A stretch of 45,491 bases of DNA from DASXYG01 sp036502625 (GTDB lineage Bacteria; Actinomycetota; Actinomycetes; Streptosporangiales; Streptosporangiaceae), in the NCBI GenBank assembly GCA_036502625.1, contig DASXYG010000127.1, forward strand, positions 1-45,491. The letters are read 5' to 3'. Position numbers and translations under genes: made by a program. Positions 23,003-30,857 of the stretch are shown here, piece after piece. Position 1 is the stretch's first letter. Every line of letters begins with the position of its first letter. Under the pieces are notes generated by a model. The model made no database searches and was not told the origin of the DNA. It worked only from the letters and a program-made list of their open reading frames with translations.

Positions 23003-23425
23003 CTACGCCGTCGGGTCGGGGCCGAGGGCGGCGTCCAGCAGGGCGCCGAGCTGGTCGAGCTGGGCCGGCGTCAGGGCGTGGAACGAGGACTTCAGCACGA
23101 CGTCCACGGCGGCCTGCCCCGCGGCGCGCAGGCGCGCGCCGTCTTCGGTGAGGCGGTGGCGTACGGCCCGGCCCGGGCCGGGGACCCGCTCGATCAGGCC
23201 GCGGTGGGCCATCCGGGCGGCCAGTGAGCCGAAGGACTGGTCGGTCTGGAAGGTCAGCACCGCGAGGTCGTGCAGCGAGGCATCCGGATTGCGGTGCAGG
23301 TGGCGCAGGGTGTCCCACTGGACGAGCGAGAGGCCGAGGGGCGTCAGCGCACGGCTCAGCGCGCGGTGATGGCGGTACTGCAGGCGCTTGACGGCCAGGG
23401 CGACGTCGGCGGGTCGATACCTCAT
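23003..23425 (-). CDS. MarR-family regulator of the alpha/beta hydrolase operon
   Basis: 140 residues. The HTH and wing read LSLVQWDTLRHLHRNPDASL, TFQTDQSFGSLAARMAHRGL and IERVPGPGRAVRHRLTEDGA. ATG 23425 is taken because the N-terminus (RPADVALAVKRLQYRHHRAL) then matches the usual first dimer helix, and frames extending upstream run into the operator region. Divergent from the alpha/beta hydrolase gene across repeated motifs at 23448-23489. Confidence 0.85.
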   Translation of the reverse strand: MRYRPADVALAVKRLQYRHHRALSRALTPLGLSLVQWDTLRHLHRNPDASLHDLAVLTFQTDQSFGSLAARMAHRGLIERVPGPGRAVRHRLTEDGARLRAAGQAAVDVVLKSSFHALTPAQLDQLGALLDAALGPDPTA

Positions 23426-23447
23426 GGCGGGAAGCCTACCCTGGAAA

Positions 23448-23489
23448 ATCAGGTTGCTTATATCAGGTTCCTTACCTAAGCTTGCTGAT
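23448..23489. promoter_or_regulatory. MarR-type repeated operator
   Basis: ATCAGGTTGCTTA (23448-23460) is repeated as ATCAGGTTCCTTA (23462-23474), 14 bp apart, and followed by an inverted, weaker copy TAAGCTTGCTGAT (23477-23489). The cluster fills the divergent promoter region and is AT-rich for this genome. Confidence 0.6.
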
Positions 23490-23515
23490 ATCGATCGACG
23501 CGAAGGGAAACAGCG

Positions 23516-24319
23516 ATGAGCACTCCGATAGCCGCCGGCACCCTCCGGCCACCCCGCACCCATACACACCAGGTCACCACCGCGGCCGCCGGCCCGGTGG
23601 AGGTCACCGTCCAAGATCGCGACCGCACCCGGCCGTTCTTACTGCTGCACGGCGGCGGCGGCCTGCCCACCATGACCGGCTTCGCCGACCTGCTCGCCGA
23701 GCGCACCCACTCCCGGGTGCTGCTGCCCACCCACCCCGGCTTCGGGGCCACGCCGAAGGCCGCGGGCCTGACGGGCGTCACCGAGCTGGCCGGGGCGTAC
23801 GTCACGCTGCTCGACCGGCTCGACCTCACCGACGTCACCGTGATCGGCAACTCCTTCGGCGGCTGGCTCGCCGCCGAGATCGCCCTCCAGGCGAGCCCGC
23901 GCGTCAGCGGCGCGGTGATCATCGACGGGATCGGCATCGAGGTCGGCGGCCACCCGATGACCGACGTCAGCGGCCTCGCACCGGCCGAGATCCAGCGATA
24001 CTCCTTCCACGACCCGGGCAAGGCGCCGCCCGCGCCCCCCGGCGGAACCGGCCCCAGTCCGGACGTACGGGCGCTGATCGGTTACACCGGCCCCACCATG
24101 TCCGACCCGGCCCTCACAGAGCGGCTCGGCGGCATCGGCATCCCGGTCCACGTCCTGTGGGGCGAGAGCGACGGCATCGTCGACCCGGAATACGGCCGGG
24201 CCTACGCCGCCGCCATCCCGTCGTCGACGTTCACCCTCCTGCCGCGCACCGGCCACCTCCCGCAGGTCGAGACCCCGGAGGAACTGCTGGGCGCGCTGCT
24301 CGACCTCGGCGACCGGTGA
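23516..24319 (+). CDS. Alpha/beta-fold hydrolase
   Basis: 267 residues. Oxyanion-hole motif LLLHGGGGLPTM, nucleophile elbow VIGNSFGGWLAAEIAL (Ser113), acid WGESDGIVDPEYG (Asp219) and base RTGHLPQVETPEELL (His247) are all in place. It is closest in pattern to the MhpC/haloalkane-type esterase and C-C hydrolase branch, but with Ser as nucleophile. Reaction unknown: ester or lactone hydrolysis is most likely. ATG 23516 follows GAAGGGA. It is controlled by the divergent MarR and probably co-transcribed with the downstream metallo-hydrolase (28 bp gap). Confidence 0.87.
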   Translation: MSTPIAAGTLRPPRTHTHQVTTAAAGPVEVTVQDRDRTRPFLLLHGGGGLPTMTGFADLLAERTHSRVLLPTHPGFGATPKAAGLTGVTELAGAYVTLLDRLDLTDVTVIGNSFGGWLAAEIALQASPRVSGAVIIDGIGIEVGGHPMTDVSGLAPAEIQRYSFHDPGKAPPAPPGGTGPSPDVRALIGYTGPTMSDPALTERLGGIGIPVHVLWGESDGIVDPEYGRAYAAAIPSSTFTLLPRTGHLPQVETPEELLGALLDLGDR

Positions 24320-24347
24320 CACCCCCCAGCAGGAGAGGAGAACCATC

Positions 24348-25103
24348 ATGAGCACCCCACTGACGGTGACCCGGATCGGTCACGCCTGCCAGCTCATCGA
24401 GATCGGCGCGAGCCGCATACTCGCCGACCCGTGGTTCACGCAGACCGCGACCTACTACCAGGGCGAGCCGGTCGCCTCCACCGTCGCCGGCCTCGGCCGC
24501 GTCGACGCGGTCGTGGTCAGCCACGAGCACTACGACCACTGCGATCTCGACGCCATGGTCACCGGCGGCTTCGACCTCGACACGCCGCTGATCGGGCCCG
24601 GAACCGTCGCGGCCATCGCGCGGAGCAAGGGGTTCCGCGACGTCCGCGCCATCGAGGCGTGGGAGGCCGCCACCGTCGGAGACGTCACCGTGACCGCGGC
24701 GCCGGGCCGCCACGGCGTCCACGAGGTCACGTTCGTGATCAGTTCCGGCGGGCGCACCGTCTTCTTCGGGGGCGACACCCTGCGCGTCCCGGAGCTGGAT
24801 ACCATCCCGGAGCGGTTCGGCCCCGTCGACCTCGCGATCCTCCCGACGAACGGCCTGTGCGTCCGGCCGATGAACCTCCGGCAGGTGGTGATGGGCGCCG
24901 AGGAGGCGGCCGGGCTGACGGCCGCGCTCAACCCCACCCTGGCCGTGCCGCACCACTACGCGTTCCACAGCGGGTGGCTGGGCGACCGGATGATCACCAA
25001 GGCCGACCAGGACCCGCGCCGCTACGCCGACGCGGTCGCGCGCCTCGCCCCGGGCATCGGCGTCCGGCTGGTGCTGCCCGGAATCCCGGTGGCGGTCCCG
25101 TGA
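24348..25103 (+). CDS. Metallo-beta-lactamase-fold hydrolase (UlaG-like)
   Basis: 251 residues. The short N-terminal strand ITRIGHACQLIEIG-like region and LADPWF resemble the UlaG/RomA subgroup. The metal motif is VVSHEHYDHCDLDAM (His59, His61, Asp63, His64). GRTVFFGGDTLR supplies a further metal Asp and VPHHYAFHSGW the final His. UlaG is a lactonase; other relatives are phosphodiesterases. The AGGAGAGGAG site is strong. Next to an alpha/beta hydrolase under MarR control, a two-step ester or lactone breakdown or detoxification is plausible. Confidence 0.85.
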   Translation: MSTPLTVTRIGHACQLIEIGASRILADPWFTQTATYYQGEPVASTVAGLGRVDAVVVSHEHYDHCDLDAMVTGGFDLDTPLIGPGTVAAIARSKGFRDVRAIEAWEAATVGDVTVTAAPGRHGVHEVTFVISSGGRTVFFGGDTLRVPELDTIPERFGPVDLAILPTNGLCVRPMNLRQVVMGAEEAAGLTAALNPTLAVPHHYAFHSGWLGDRMITKADQDPRRYADAVARLAPGIGVRLVLPGIPVAVP

Positions 25104-25110
25104 GCGCGAT

Positions 25111-25122
25111 GTTGGATCCCAT
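25111..25122. promoter_or_regulatory. VanR-type operator 1a
   Basis: GTTGGATCCCAT, 10 of 12 against ATTGGATCCAAT. First of the pair upstream of the first LigB-type gene, just after the MBL-fold gene; 78 bp from its partner. Confidence 0.65.
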
Positions 25123-25188
25123 CCTGAATGCCACCAGGGTTCGACTGGCCGGAACTGCCGGGTTGTCATCTCTTTTGGTACGTGTCAT

Positions 25189-25200
25189 GTTGGATCCAAC
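25189..25200. promoter_or_regulatory. VanR-type operator 1b
   Basis: GTTGGATCCAAC, a perfect 12-bp palindrome, 73 bp before the start of the first LigB-type gene. The 170-bp gap 25104-25273 holds this pair and no gene. Confidence 0.75.
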
Positions 25201-25273
25201 TTGACCGGGCACCGCCCGCGTTCAGGGTTGTGACGGCAGCGTGCGCTGGGCGTTCGGAGTCTGGAGGCATGAC

Positions 25274-26260
25274 ATGTCGCGGATCATCGCGGGGGCCGGC
25301 AGCTCGCACAGCCCGATGCTCGCCATGCGGCCGCTGCCGATGTGGGTGGCCCGTGGCGACGCGGACCGGACGAACCCGAAGCTGTACGACATCGACGGCG
25401 TGGTCCGGTCGTACGCCGAGCTGGAGCGGCGCGCCGGCGAGCGCTACACCGCGGAGCTGACCAACGAGGTCTGGATGCGGCGGTTCGCGCAGGCCGAGCA
25501 CGACATCGAGCGGCTCGGCGCCGACCTGCGCGCGCTCGGCCCCGACCTGCTCGTCATCGTGGGCGACGACCAGCGCGAGCTGTTCGGCTTCGCGAACCTC
25601 CCGGCGCTCTCGGTCTACTACGGCGCCCGCGTGACCACCCTCAAGCCGGACGACGGGCCGGGTGCCGACGCGTTCTTCGCCGAGATGCGCCGCGGCCAGG
25701 GCACCGACGGCCGGTCCTACGACGGAGACGCGGGCGCCGCCGTCCACCTCATCGAGGCGCTGATCGACGACGGCTTCGACATCGCGGCAAGCGACGCTCC
25801 CCCGGCGGGCACCGGGTTCGGCCACGCGTTCGGCTGGGTGCTGGGCCGGCTGCTGCCGGAGGCGGGCATCCCGGCCGTGCCGATCATGCTGAACACCTAC
25901 TACCCCCCGAACCAGCCCACCCCCGCCCGCTGCTACGACCTGGGCGCGGCCGTCGAGCGTGCCGTCGCGTCGCTGCCGGGCGACCGCCGGGTCGCGATCA
26001 TCGCCTCGGGCGGCCTCAGCCACTTCGTCATCAACCCCGGCCTGGACCACCAGGTGCTCGACGCCATGGACGCCCACGACGCCGCCGCCCTGCGCGGCCT
26101 GCCGCCCCGGCTGCTGAACTCCGGGTCATCGGAGATCCGCAACTGGCTGGTCGTGGCCGGCGCGGCCACCGGCCTGGCGCCGCGCTGGCGCGACTACATC
26201 CCCGCGTACCGCACGGCCGCGGGCACCGGAACCGGACTGGGGTTCGCGCTGTGGGCGTAA
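25274..26260 (+). CDS. LigB-type (class III) extradiol dioxygenase, paralogue 1
   Basis: 328 residues. Alignment by eye with protocatechuate 4,5-dioxygenase beta subunit (LigB): His12 in GSSHSP (iron ligand), His184 in GFGHAFGW, His250 in SGGLSHF (catalytic base) and Glu287 in SGSSEIRNW (iron ligand) are kept. Gln100 in VGDDQREL stands where LigB has the second iron His (NDH). No separate LigA-like small subunit is present. GGAGG lies 6 nt before ATG 25274. It is predicted to cleave a catecholic or gallate-like ring, or a related activity altered by the Gln. It overlaps the aldolase-like gene by 10 bp, forming a three-gene unit behind two VanR-type sites. Confidence 0.83.
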   Translation: MSRIIAGAGSSHSPMLAMRPLPMWVARGDADRTNPKLYDIDGVVRSYAELERRAGERYTAELTNEVWMRRFAQAEHDIERLGADLRALGPDLLVIVGDDQRELFGFANLPALSVYYGARVTTLKPDDGPGADAFFAEMRRGQGTDGRSYDGDAGAAVHLIEALIDDGFDIAASDAPPAGTGFGHAFGWVLGRLLPEAGIPAVPIMLNTYYPPNQPTPARCYDLGAAVERAVASLPGDRRVAIIASGGLSHFVINPGLDHQVLDAMDAHDAAALRGLPPRLLNSGSSEIRNWLVVAGAATGLAPRWRDYIPAYRTAAGTGTGLGFALWA

Positions 26261-27078
26261 CGAACGAGCAGATCACCCGCCTGTCCCACCTCGACACCTG
26301 CGCCGTCTCCGACGCCCTCGACGCCCTCGCCCTCCCCGGAGCCGCCCTCGGCCTCCACGCCCTGACCATCCCCACCCGGCTCACCGCCCGAGTCCTGACC
26401 GTGGACCTGCGCGCAACCGACGCCCCACCGACCCCCCACCACCCAGCCACCCCCACAACCGAGACCGCCACCCCAGGCGAGGCCATCACGGCGCCCCCAC
26501 CACCTACACCCCGCCACCCGGCCACCCCCGCAACCGAAGCCGCGGCCCCCGGCGAGGCCATCGCGACACCCCCACCACCGACACCCCGCCACCTGGGCAC
26601 CGCCGCGGTCGAGGCTGCCGCTCCCGGTGAGGTCATCGTGGTGAGTGCGGGCGGGCGTACGGACGCGGCCGGGTGGGGCGGGGTGCTCGCGCTGGCGGCC
26701 GTGACCCGCGGGGTCGCGGGCGTGGTCATCGATGGCGCCTGCCGCGACGTCGACGAGGCCCGCGATCTCGGCCTCCCCGTCTACGCGCGCGCCGGCGTCC
26801 CGCGCACCGCACGCGGGCGGCTGCGCGAGGTCGCGTGGAACGAGCCCGTCGAGATGGCGGGGGTCGCGGTGCGGCCCGGCGACGCGGTGATCGCGGACGG
26901 CAGCGGCGTCGTGTTCGTCCCGGCCGCCCACGCCGCCGCGGTGCTCCTCCGGGCGGAGCGGATCGCCGCCACGGAGGCGGCGATGGCCGCGCGGGTGCGC
27001 GCCGGCGAGCCCGTCTCACGCGTCATGTCGGGCGACTACGAGAACATGCTCCGCACGGAAGGGACCGACCATGGCTGA
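26251..27078 (+). CDS. HMG/CHA-aldolase-like (RraA family) protein with internal repeat insertion
   Basis: 275 residues, about 50 longer than relatives. It begins TCAVSDALDALALPGAALG and ends with the normal core: GWGGVLALAAVTRGVAG, then VVIDGACRDVDEARDLGLPV (Arg165, Asp166 of the DGxxRD site) and VRPGDAVIADGSGV. Between them residues 57-131 are three copies of a 25-residue unit, of which the last (TPRHLGTAAVEAAAPGEVIV) is the normal family segment and the first two are Pro/Thr-rich copies. Family enzymes split 4-carboxy-4-hydroxy-2-oxoadipate or 4-hydroxy-4-methyl-2-oxoglutarate to pyruvate and a second keto acid. The GTG 26251 start overlaps the dioxygenase stop by 10 bp; the stop overlaps the next gene by 8 bp. 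Confidence 0.82.
   Translation: MGVTNEQITRLSHLDTCAVSDALDALALPGAALGLHALTIPTRLTARVLTVDLRATDAPPTPHHPATPTTETATPGEAITAPPPPTPRHPATPATEAAAPGEAIATPPPPTPRHLGTAAVEAAAPGEVIVVSAGGRTDAAGWGGVLALAAVTRGVAGVVIDGACRDVDEARDLGLPVYARAGVPRTARGRLREVAWNEPVEMAGVAVRPGDAVIADGSGVVFVPAAHAAAVLLRAERIAATEAAMAARVRAGEPVSRVMSGDYENMLRTEGTDHG
26419..26643 (+). repeat. 75-bp tandem repeat, three units, in frame in the aldolase gene
   Basis: Units start at 26419, 26494 and 26569. Units 2 and 3 share the opening CCCCCACCACC.ACACCCC and all three share AGGC/GGTGAGG(C/T)CATC near the end. The period of 25 codons keeps the frame. C-rich on the plus strand. Unit 3 encodes the ancestral segment, so the first two look like duplicated, diverged copies. 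Confidence 0.85.
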
Positions 27079-27730
27079 GGTGTCCGCCGACCTGCTCGAC
27101 GCGTTCCGGCAGGTGGGCACGACCCACGTCAGCGACGCGCTGGACCGGCTGCGGCTGCCCGGCCAGTGCCTCGGCATCGCGCCGCTCGACCGCTCGTTCC
27201 GCCTCGTCGGCCGCGCGTACACCATCCGCTACGTGCCCCTCGGCGCCGAGCGCGGCAGCGTCGGCGACTACATCGACGACCTCCCCGACGGCCACGTCCC
27301 CGTGCTGGACAACGGCGGCCGGATGGACGCGACCGTCTGGGGCGACCTGCTGACGGCCACGGCGTCGCGCCGCGGCCTGCCCGGAACCGTGATCGACGGC
27401 GTCTGCCGCGACAGCGACCGCAGCCTGGCCCTCGGCTACCCGATCTTCAGCCGCGGCACCTGGATGCGCACCGGCAAGGACCGGGTCGGCGTGGACGCCT
27501 ACCAGGTGCCGGTGTCGGTCGGCGGCGTCCGGGTCGAGCCGGGCGACGTCCTGGTCGGCGACGGCGACGGCCTGGTCGCCGTGCCGGCGGCGCGGGCCGC
27601 CGAGGTCATCGGCGTCGCGGCCGAGATCAGCGCGGCCGAGGACCAGATCCGCGCGGCCGTCGAGGCGGGCGCCCGCCTCGACGACGCCCGCACCGCCCGC
27701 GGCTACTACGACCTCCAGCACCCCCGGTGA
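27071..27730 (+). CDS. HMG/CHA-aldolase-like (RraA family) protein
   Basis: 219 residues, normal length. The motifs are VSDALDRLRLPGQCLG, DNGGRMDATVWGDLLTATAS and TVIDGVCRDSDRSLALGYPI with Arg113 and Asp114 of the DGxxRD metal/pyruvate site, then VEPGDVLVGDGDGLV. As with LigK it is a candidate for the last step of a 4,5-cleavage pathway, giving pyruvate plus oxaloacetate. It is coupled by an 8-bp overlap to the repeat-bearing paralogue. RraA proteins of the hexamer type could also mix, so a hetero-oligomer of the two is possible. It ends 7 bp from the convergent MetE-like gene, with no clear terminator between. Confidence 0.85.
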   Translation: MAEVSADLLDAFRQVGTTHVSDALDRLRLPGQCLGIAPLDRSFRLVGRAYTIRYVPLGAERGSVGDYIDDLPDGHVPVLDNGGRMDATVWGDLLTATASRRGLPGTVIDGVCRDSDRSLALGYPIFSRGTWMRTGKDRVGVDAYQVPVSVGGVRVEPGDVLVGDGDGLVAVPAARAAEVIGVAAEISAAEDQIRAAVEAGARLDDARTARGYYDLQHPR

Positions 27731-27737
27731 CCACCGC

Positions 27738-28835
27738 TCAGCCGGTCGCCCAGGTGCGGTGGGCCAGGCGCGCGACCAGTTCGAGCTTGGCCCGCTGCTC
27801 CTCGGGCGTGAGCGGGTTGCCGCTGGCCACGGAGGCGAAGCCGCACTGCGTGCTCAGCGCGAGTTCCTCCAGCGGCTTGACCTCCGCCGCCTCGGCGATC
27901 CGCCGGGCCAGCAGCGCCTCGTCCTCCAGTTCGCCGCTCTTGGTGGTCAGCAGGCCGAGCACGGCGACCGTGCCGGGCCGTACGTCCGCCAGCGGCGCGA
28001 AGGTGCCGGCCCGGTCGGAGTCGTACTCCAGCAGCAGCCGGTCGACGTCCAGCCGGGCGAACAGCGTCGCGGAGATCGCGCCGTAGCCGCCGTGGGAGTG
28101 CCACCGCCCGCCCGGCCCGTTGCCCCGGCACACGTGCAGCGCCCGCGTCACCCCCGTGACATCGGCGAACAGCGAGCTGTCGAGCGCGGTGTCGAACGCC
28201 AGCTCCGCGTCCACGTCCCGGCCCTCGGCGGCCATCTTGGCGCGCGTGTCCGGGTCGCACAGCGAGCCGTAGTTCGGCGCGTCGAGCTGCACGTAGTCGC
28301 AGCCGAGGTCCACCAGGCGCCGCACCAGCTCACGCTGGTAGTCGCGCACCTCGGTCAGGAACTCCTCGCAGCTTCCGTACACATCGGTGGAGTGGTGCGG
28401 CGACCAGTAGCGGCGGTGGTAGCTCGGCGCCGCCATCGAGTACTTCGTACGGACGTGCGCGTGCGCGGCCAGGAAGGCGTACTCATCGGTCATGTCGCCC
28501 AGCCGGGCCGCCTCGGCGACGCGTCCGACCACGGCCGGATAGCCGCCGCCCGACTGCGGCGGCGGCGCACCGCCCACACCGCCGCGCCAGTTCATCGCGA
28601 CGGTGTCCGGGCGCGCCTCGAAACAGTCGAGGAAGCGCGGCGTCTGCGCCCACGAATGGCGGCGCATCTCACCATCGGTGATGACGTCCAGGCCAGCGTC
28701 CTCCTGGATCGTCACGGCCGCGCGTACGGCGTCGTCGAGCAGCGCGGGGTCGGTCTCCTGGCCGGCCAGGAGGGCGGGCGTCCGCAGCAGGCTGCCGACC
28801 ACCTCGGCCCGGGTGTGCGCGTCGCGCTCGTTCAT
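27738..28835 (-). CDS. MetE C-terminal-domain-like (cobalamin-independent) methyltransferase
   Basis: 365 residues, matching only the catalytic barrel of MetE. The zinc ligands are all present: His234 and Cys236 in LHVCRGNGPGG, Glu270 in LLLEYDSD and Cys331 in LSTQCGFAS. The barrel opening VVGSLLRTPALL and the VITDGEMRRHSW segment are also typical of stand-alone MetE-like proteins. Such proteins transfer methyl groups to or from thiols; many annotated members have no proven substrate. As the last gene of a VanR-type aromatic operon, a role in taking methyl groups from a methoxylated substrate is an attractive but untested idea. AGAGGAG lies 6 nt before ATG 28835. Confidence 0.82.
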   Translation of the reverse strand: MNERDAHTRAEVVGSLLRTPALLAGQETDPALLDDAVRAAVTIQEDAGLDVITDGEMRRHSWAQTPRFLDCFEARPDTVAMNWRGGVGGAPPPQSGGGYPAVVGRVAEAARLGDMTDEYAFLAAHAHVRTKYSMAAPSYHRRYWSPHHSTDVYGSCEEFLTEVRDYQRELVRRLVDLGCDYVQLDAPNYGSLCDPDTRAKMAAEGRDVDAELAFDTALDSSLFADVTGVTRALHVCRGNGPGGRWHSHGGYGAISATLFARLDVDRLLLEYDSDRAGTFAPLADVRPGTVAVLGLLTTKSGELEDEALLARRIAEAAEVKPLEELALSTQCGFASVASGNPLTPEEQRAKLELVARLAHRTWATG

Positions 28836-28850
28836 CGGTCTCCTCTCGGG

Positions 28851-29786
28851 TCAGCGCTCGTGGCCGTCGCGCAGCCAGGCGATGTAGTCGTCGACGGCCC
28901 GCGCCACGTCGTACTCCGGCGCGTAGCCCACGGCCTCGCGGATGCGGGTGAGGTCAAGCGGCCCGCCGTGCGTCGTGGACGGCGCCGGGTCCAGGCCGAG
29001 GTCCGCCGACGGGATCCGCGCGCGGATCGCGTCCGCGAAGTCCTGGTAGGCGGGCGCGGTGCCGGAGCCGACGTTGAACGTGCCGTACGAAAGGGACGGC
29101 GCCGTCTGGAGCAGCGCGACGCCGCGCGCGCAGTCCTTGACGTAACACATGTCCGTGCGGTCGCCCGCGCGGATCGGTGGCCCCTCGACCGGCCCGCCGC
29201 GCACGGCCGCGTGCACCAGGCGGCTCGGCGGGTTGGACATCGAGTGGTACAGCGGCCCGTAGATGCCGGCGATGCGCAGGTGGACCACGGGCACGCCGAG
29301 CCGCGCGGCGAAGTGCCCGCCGAGGATCTCCTCGGCCTTCTTGAACGCGGTGACCGGGAGCGCGGCGTCGACCTCCATCGGCAGCGGCTGGTCCTCGCGC
29401 CACGGCCGCTGCGCCACGCCCGCGTACACCGCGATCGAGCTGGCCAGCGACAGCCGCCGCACCCCCCAGTCCGCCGCCGCCCGTACGACCGTGAGCAGGC
29501 CGGACACATTGGTCCGCACATCACGCCCCAGCTCCTGGTCGGACAACCGGGGCGAGGCGAGGTGGACCACGCCGTCGATCGGGTACCGGCGGCCGATCGC
29601 CGCGAGCGCGTCCGGGTCCGCGACGTCGGCCCGCTCGACGAACAGGCGGGTGCCGAGCTCCGCGCTCAGGAAGTCCGGTACGCGCGCGGTGCGGAACCGG
29701 GTGGCGACGACGTCCTCGCCGAGGTCGAGCAGCGCCCGCGCGGTGTGCGGGCCGATGAACCCGAGCCCGCCGGTGAGCAGGATCAT
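28851..29786 (-). CDS. NAD-dependent epimerase/dehydratase-family (extended SDR) protein without catalytic Tyr
   Basis: 311 residues. Rossmann motif TGGLGFIG at residues 5-12 (GxxGxxG), VVHLASPRLSDQ, then ASSIAVYAG (Ser116/117). The normal PYGxSK reads LPVTAFKKAEEIL: Lys149 is kept but Val145 replaces the catalytic Tyr. RIAGIYGPLYHSMSNPPSRL and DMCYVKDCARG are normal for the family. It may be a binding protein or use another residue; a dehydrogenase acting on a ring-cleavage aldehyde would be expected at this place in a Lig-type pathway. The start overlaps the stop of the LigJ-like gene (ATGA); the MetE-like gene follows after 15 bp. Confidence 0.8.
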   Translation of the reverse strand: MILLTGGLGFIGPHTARALLDLGEDVVATRFRTARVPDFLSAELGTRLFVERADVADPDALAAIGRRYPIDGVVHLASPRLSDQELGRDVRTNVSGLLTVVRAAADWGVRRLSLASSIAVYAGVAQRPWREDQPLPMEVDAALPVTAFKKAEEILGGHFAARLGVPVVHLRIAGIYGPLYHSMSNPPSRLVHAAVRGGPVEGPPIRAGDRTDMCYVKDCARGVALLQTAPSLSYGTFNVGSGTAPAYQDFADAIRARIPSADLGLDPAPSTTHGGPLDLTRIREAVGYAPEYDVARAVDDYIAWLRDGHER

Positions 29787-30814
29787 CCGCGCCCTGCGGA
29801 CAGCGCCTTGGCGAACGCCGGGACGATCATGGCCGGGTTCTCGTTGAAGATCGTCTTCTTGTCCTCGGCCGTGAGGAAGTCGAAGCCGTCGATGACCGGC
29901 ACCAGGTCGTCGGACGTACGGCCGGTCTCCGGGCGTACCGTGCGGCCGGAGCCGGGCGCCTCGGTGCCGAAGCACAGTTGCGGGACGCCGCGCTGCTTGA
30001 TCGCCGCTTCGAGGAAGATCATGTCGTAGCCGCAGGTGTCGTAGAACAGGTTCCGGCTGAGGTCCTTCTGCGGCAGGTGGAAGTCGGACGGGATGAAGCG
30101 GTTGAGCGCGCCGCCGCAGTGGCAGATGATCACCTTCAGCTCGGGGTAGCGCTCGAAGACGTCGCCGTGGCCGAGGAACTGCCCGGCCAGGTACTGCTCG
30201 GTGAGGAACCCGAGCTGGTAGTTGTGCGGCACGACCCGGTAGCGCCGGTCCAGGGAGTTGGTGCCGTGCACGATGAGCGGCACGCCGAGCTCCTGCGCCC
30301 GTTCGTACAGCGGGAACCAGTACGGCTCGTGCATGCCGGGCGTGGTCCGCCGCCCGGCCGGGTCGGGGCTGACGTACGCGGCCACGAACCCGTACTCCGT
30401 GACGCAGCGGTTCAGCTCGTCCAGGCAGTTCGCGAGGTCCGGCGCGTCGCTGACCTGCGGGAGCTGGCACGCGCCGAGGAAACGGCCGGGGTGGAACGTG
30501 ACCTGCTGGTGGATCATGTCGTTGACGTACCGGGTCCACGCGGGCAGCAGGTGGTCCTCCATCCAGCCCATCATCAGGAACGGCCGCGGCCCGATGACCT
30601 GCACGTCGATGTTCCGCTCGTCCATGTAGGCGGCGTGGCGGTCCGCGGCGGCGCGGAACTCCTCCGGCGTGACCCCGGCCGGGCCCGCCTGCGGCTGCCC
30701 GATCGCGCTGGCCGCCGGGGTGTTCGAGCCCAGCATCATGACGAGCTGGGCGTTCGCGGCCTGGGGGACCGACACGTGGCCGTGCACGTCGAGGACCGGG
30801 TATCCGTTGTGCAT
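29783..30814 (-). CDS. Amidohydrolase-2 family, 4-oxalomesaconate hydratase (LigJ)-like
   Basis: 343 residues, the length of LigJ. The HxH metal motif is LDVHGHVSV (His11, His13). RFLGACQLPQVSDAPDLANC, VTEYGFVAAYVSPDPAGRRT, PLIVHGTNS, YPELKVIICHCGGALNRF, LFYDTCGYD and LCFGTEAPGSGRTVRPETGR follow the LigJ order; RPETG and the nearby DD are also in LigJ as I recall it. LigJ hydrates 4-oxalomesaconate to 4-carboxy-4-hydroxy-2-oxoadipate, the substrate of LigK-type aldolases, which are encoded nearby. A related decarboxylase (ACMSD-like) is the alternative. AAGGAGAG precedes ATG 30814. Part of the minus-strand operon. Confidence 0.78.
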   Translation of the reverse strand: MHNGYPVLDVHGHVSVPQAANAQLVMMLGSNTPAASAIGQPQAGPAGVTPEEFRAAADRHAAYMDERNIDVQVIGPRPFLMMGWMEDHLLPAWTRYVNDMIHQQVTFHPGRFLGACQLPQVSDAPDLANCLDELNRCVTEYGFVAAYVSPDPAGRRTTPGMHEPYWFPLYERAQELGVPLIVHGTNSLDRRYRVVPHNYQLGFLTEQYLAGQFLGHGDVFERYPELKVIICHCGGALNRFIPSDFHLPQKDLSRNLFYDTCGYDMIFLEAAIKQRGVPQLCFGTEAPGSGRTVRPETGRTSDDLVPVIDGFDFLTAEDKKTIFNENPAMIVPAFAKALSAGRG

Positions 30815-30857
30815 CGGGGCTCTCTCCTTGCGCTCGTTGCCGGGTACGGGTGTGCGG

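Noticed and set aside
26419..26643. 75-bp repeats as a CRISPR array
   Set aside because: Units are contiguous, without spacers, in frame inside a gene, and no cas genes are near.
27759..30029. Open plus-strand frame of about 756 codons
   Set aside because: Antisense shadow of the MetE-like, SDR and LigJ-like genes; low-complexity composition and no motifs.
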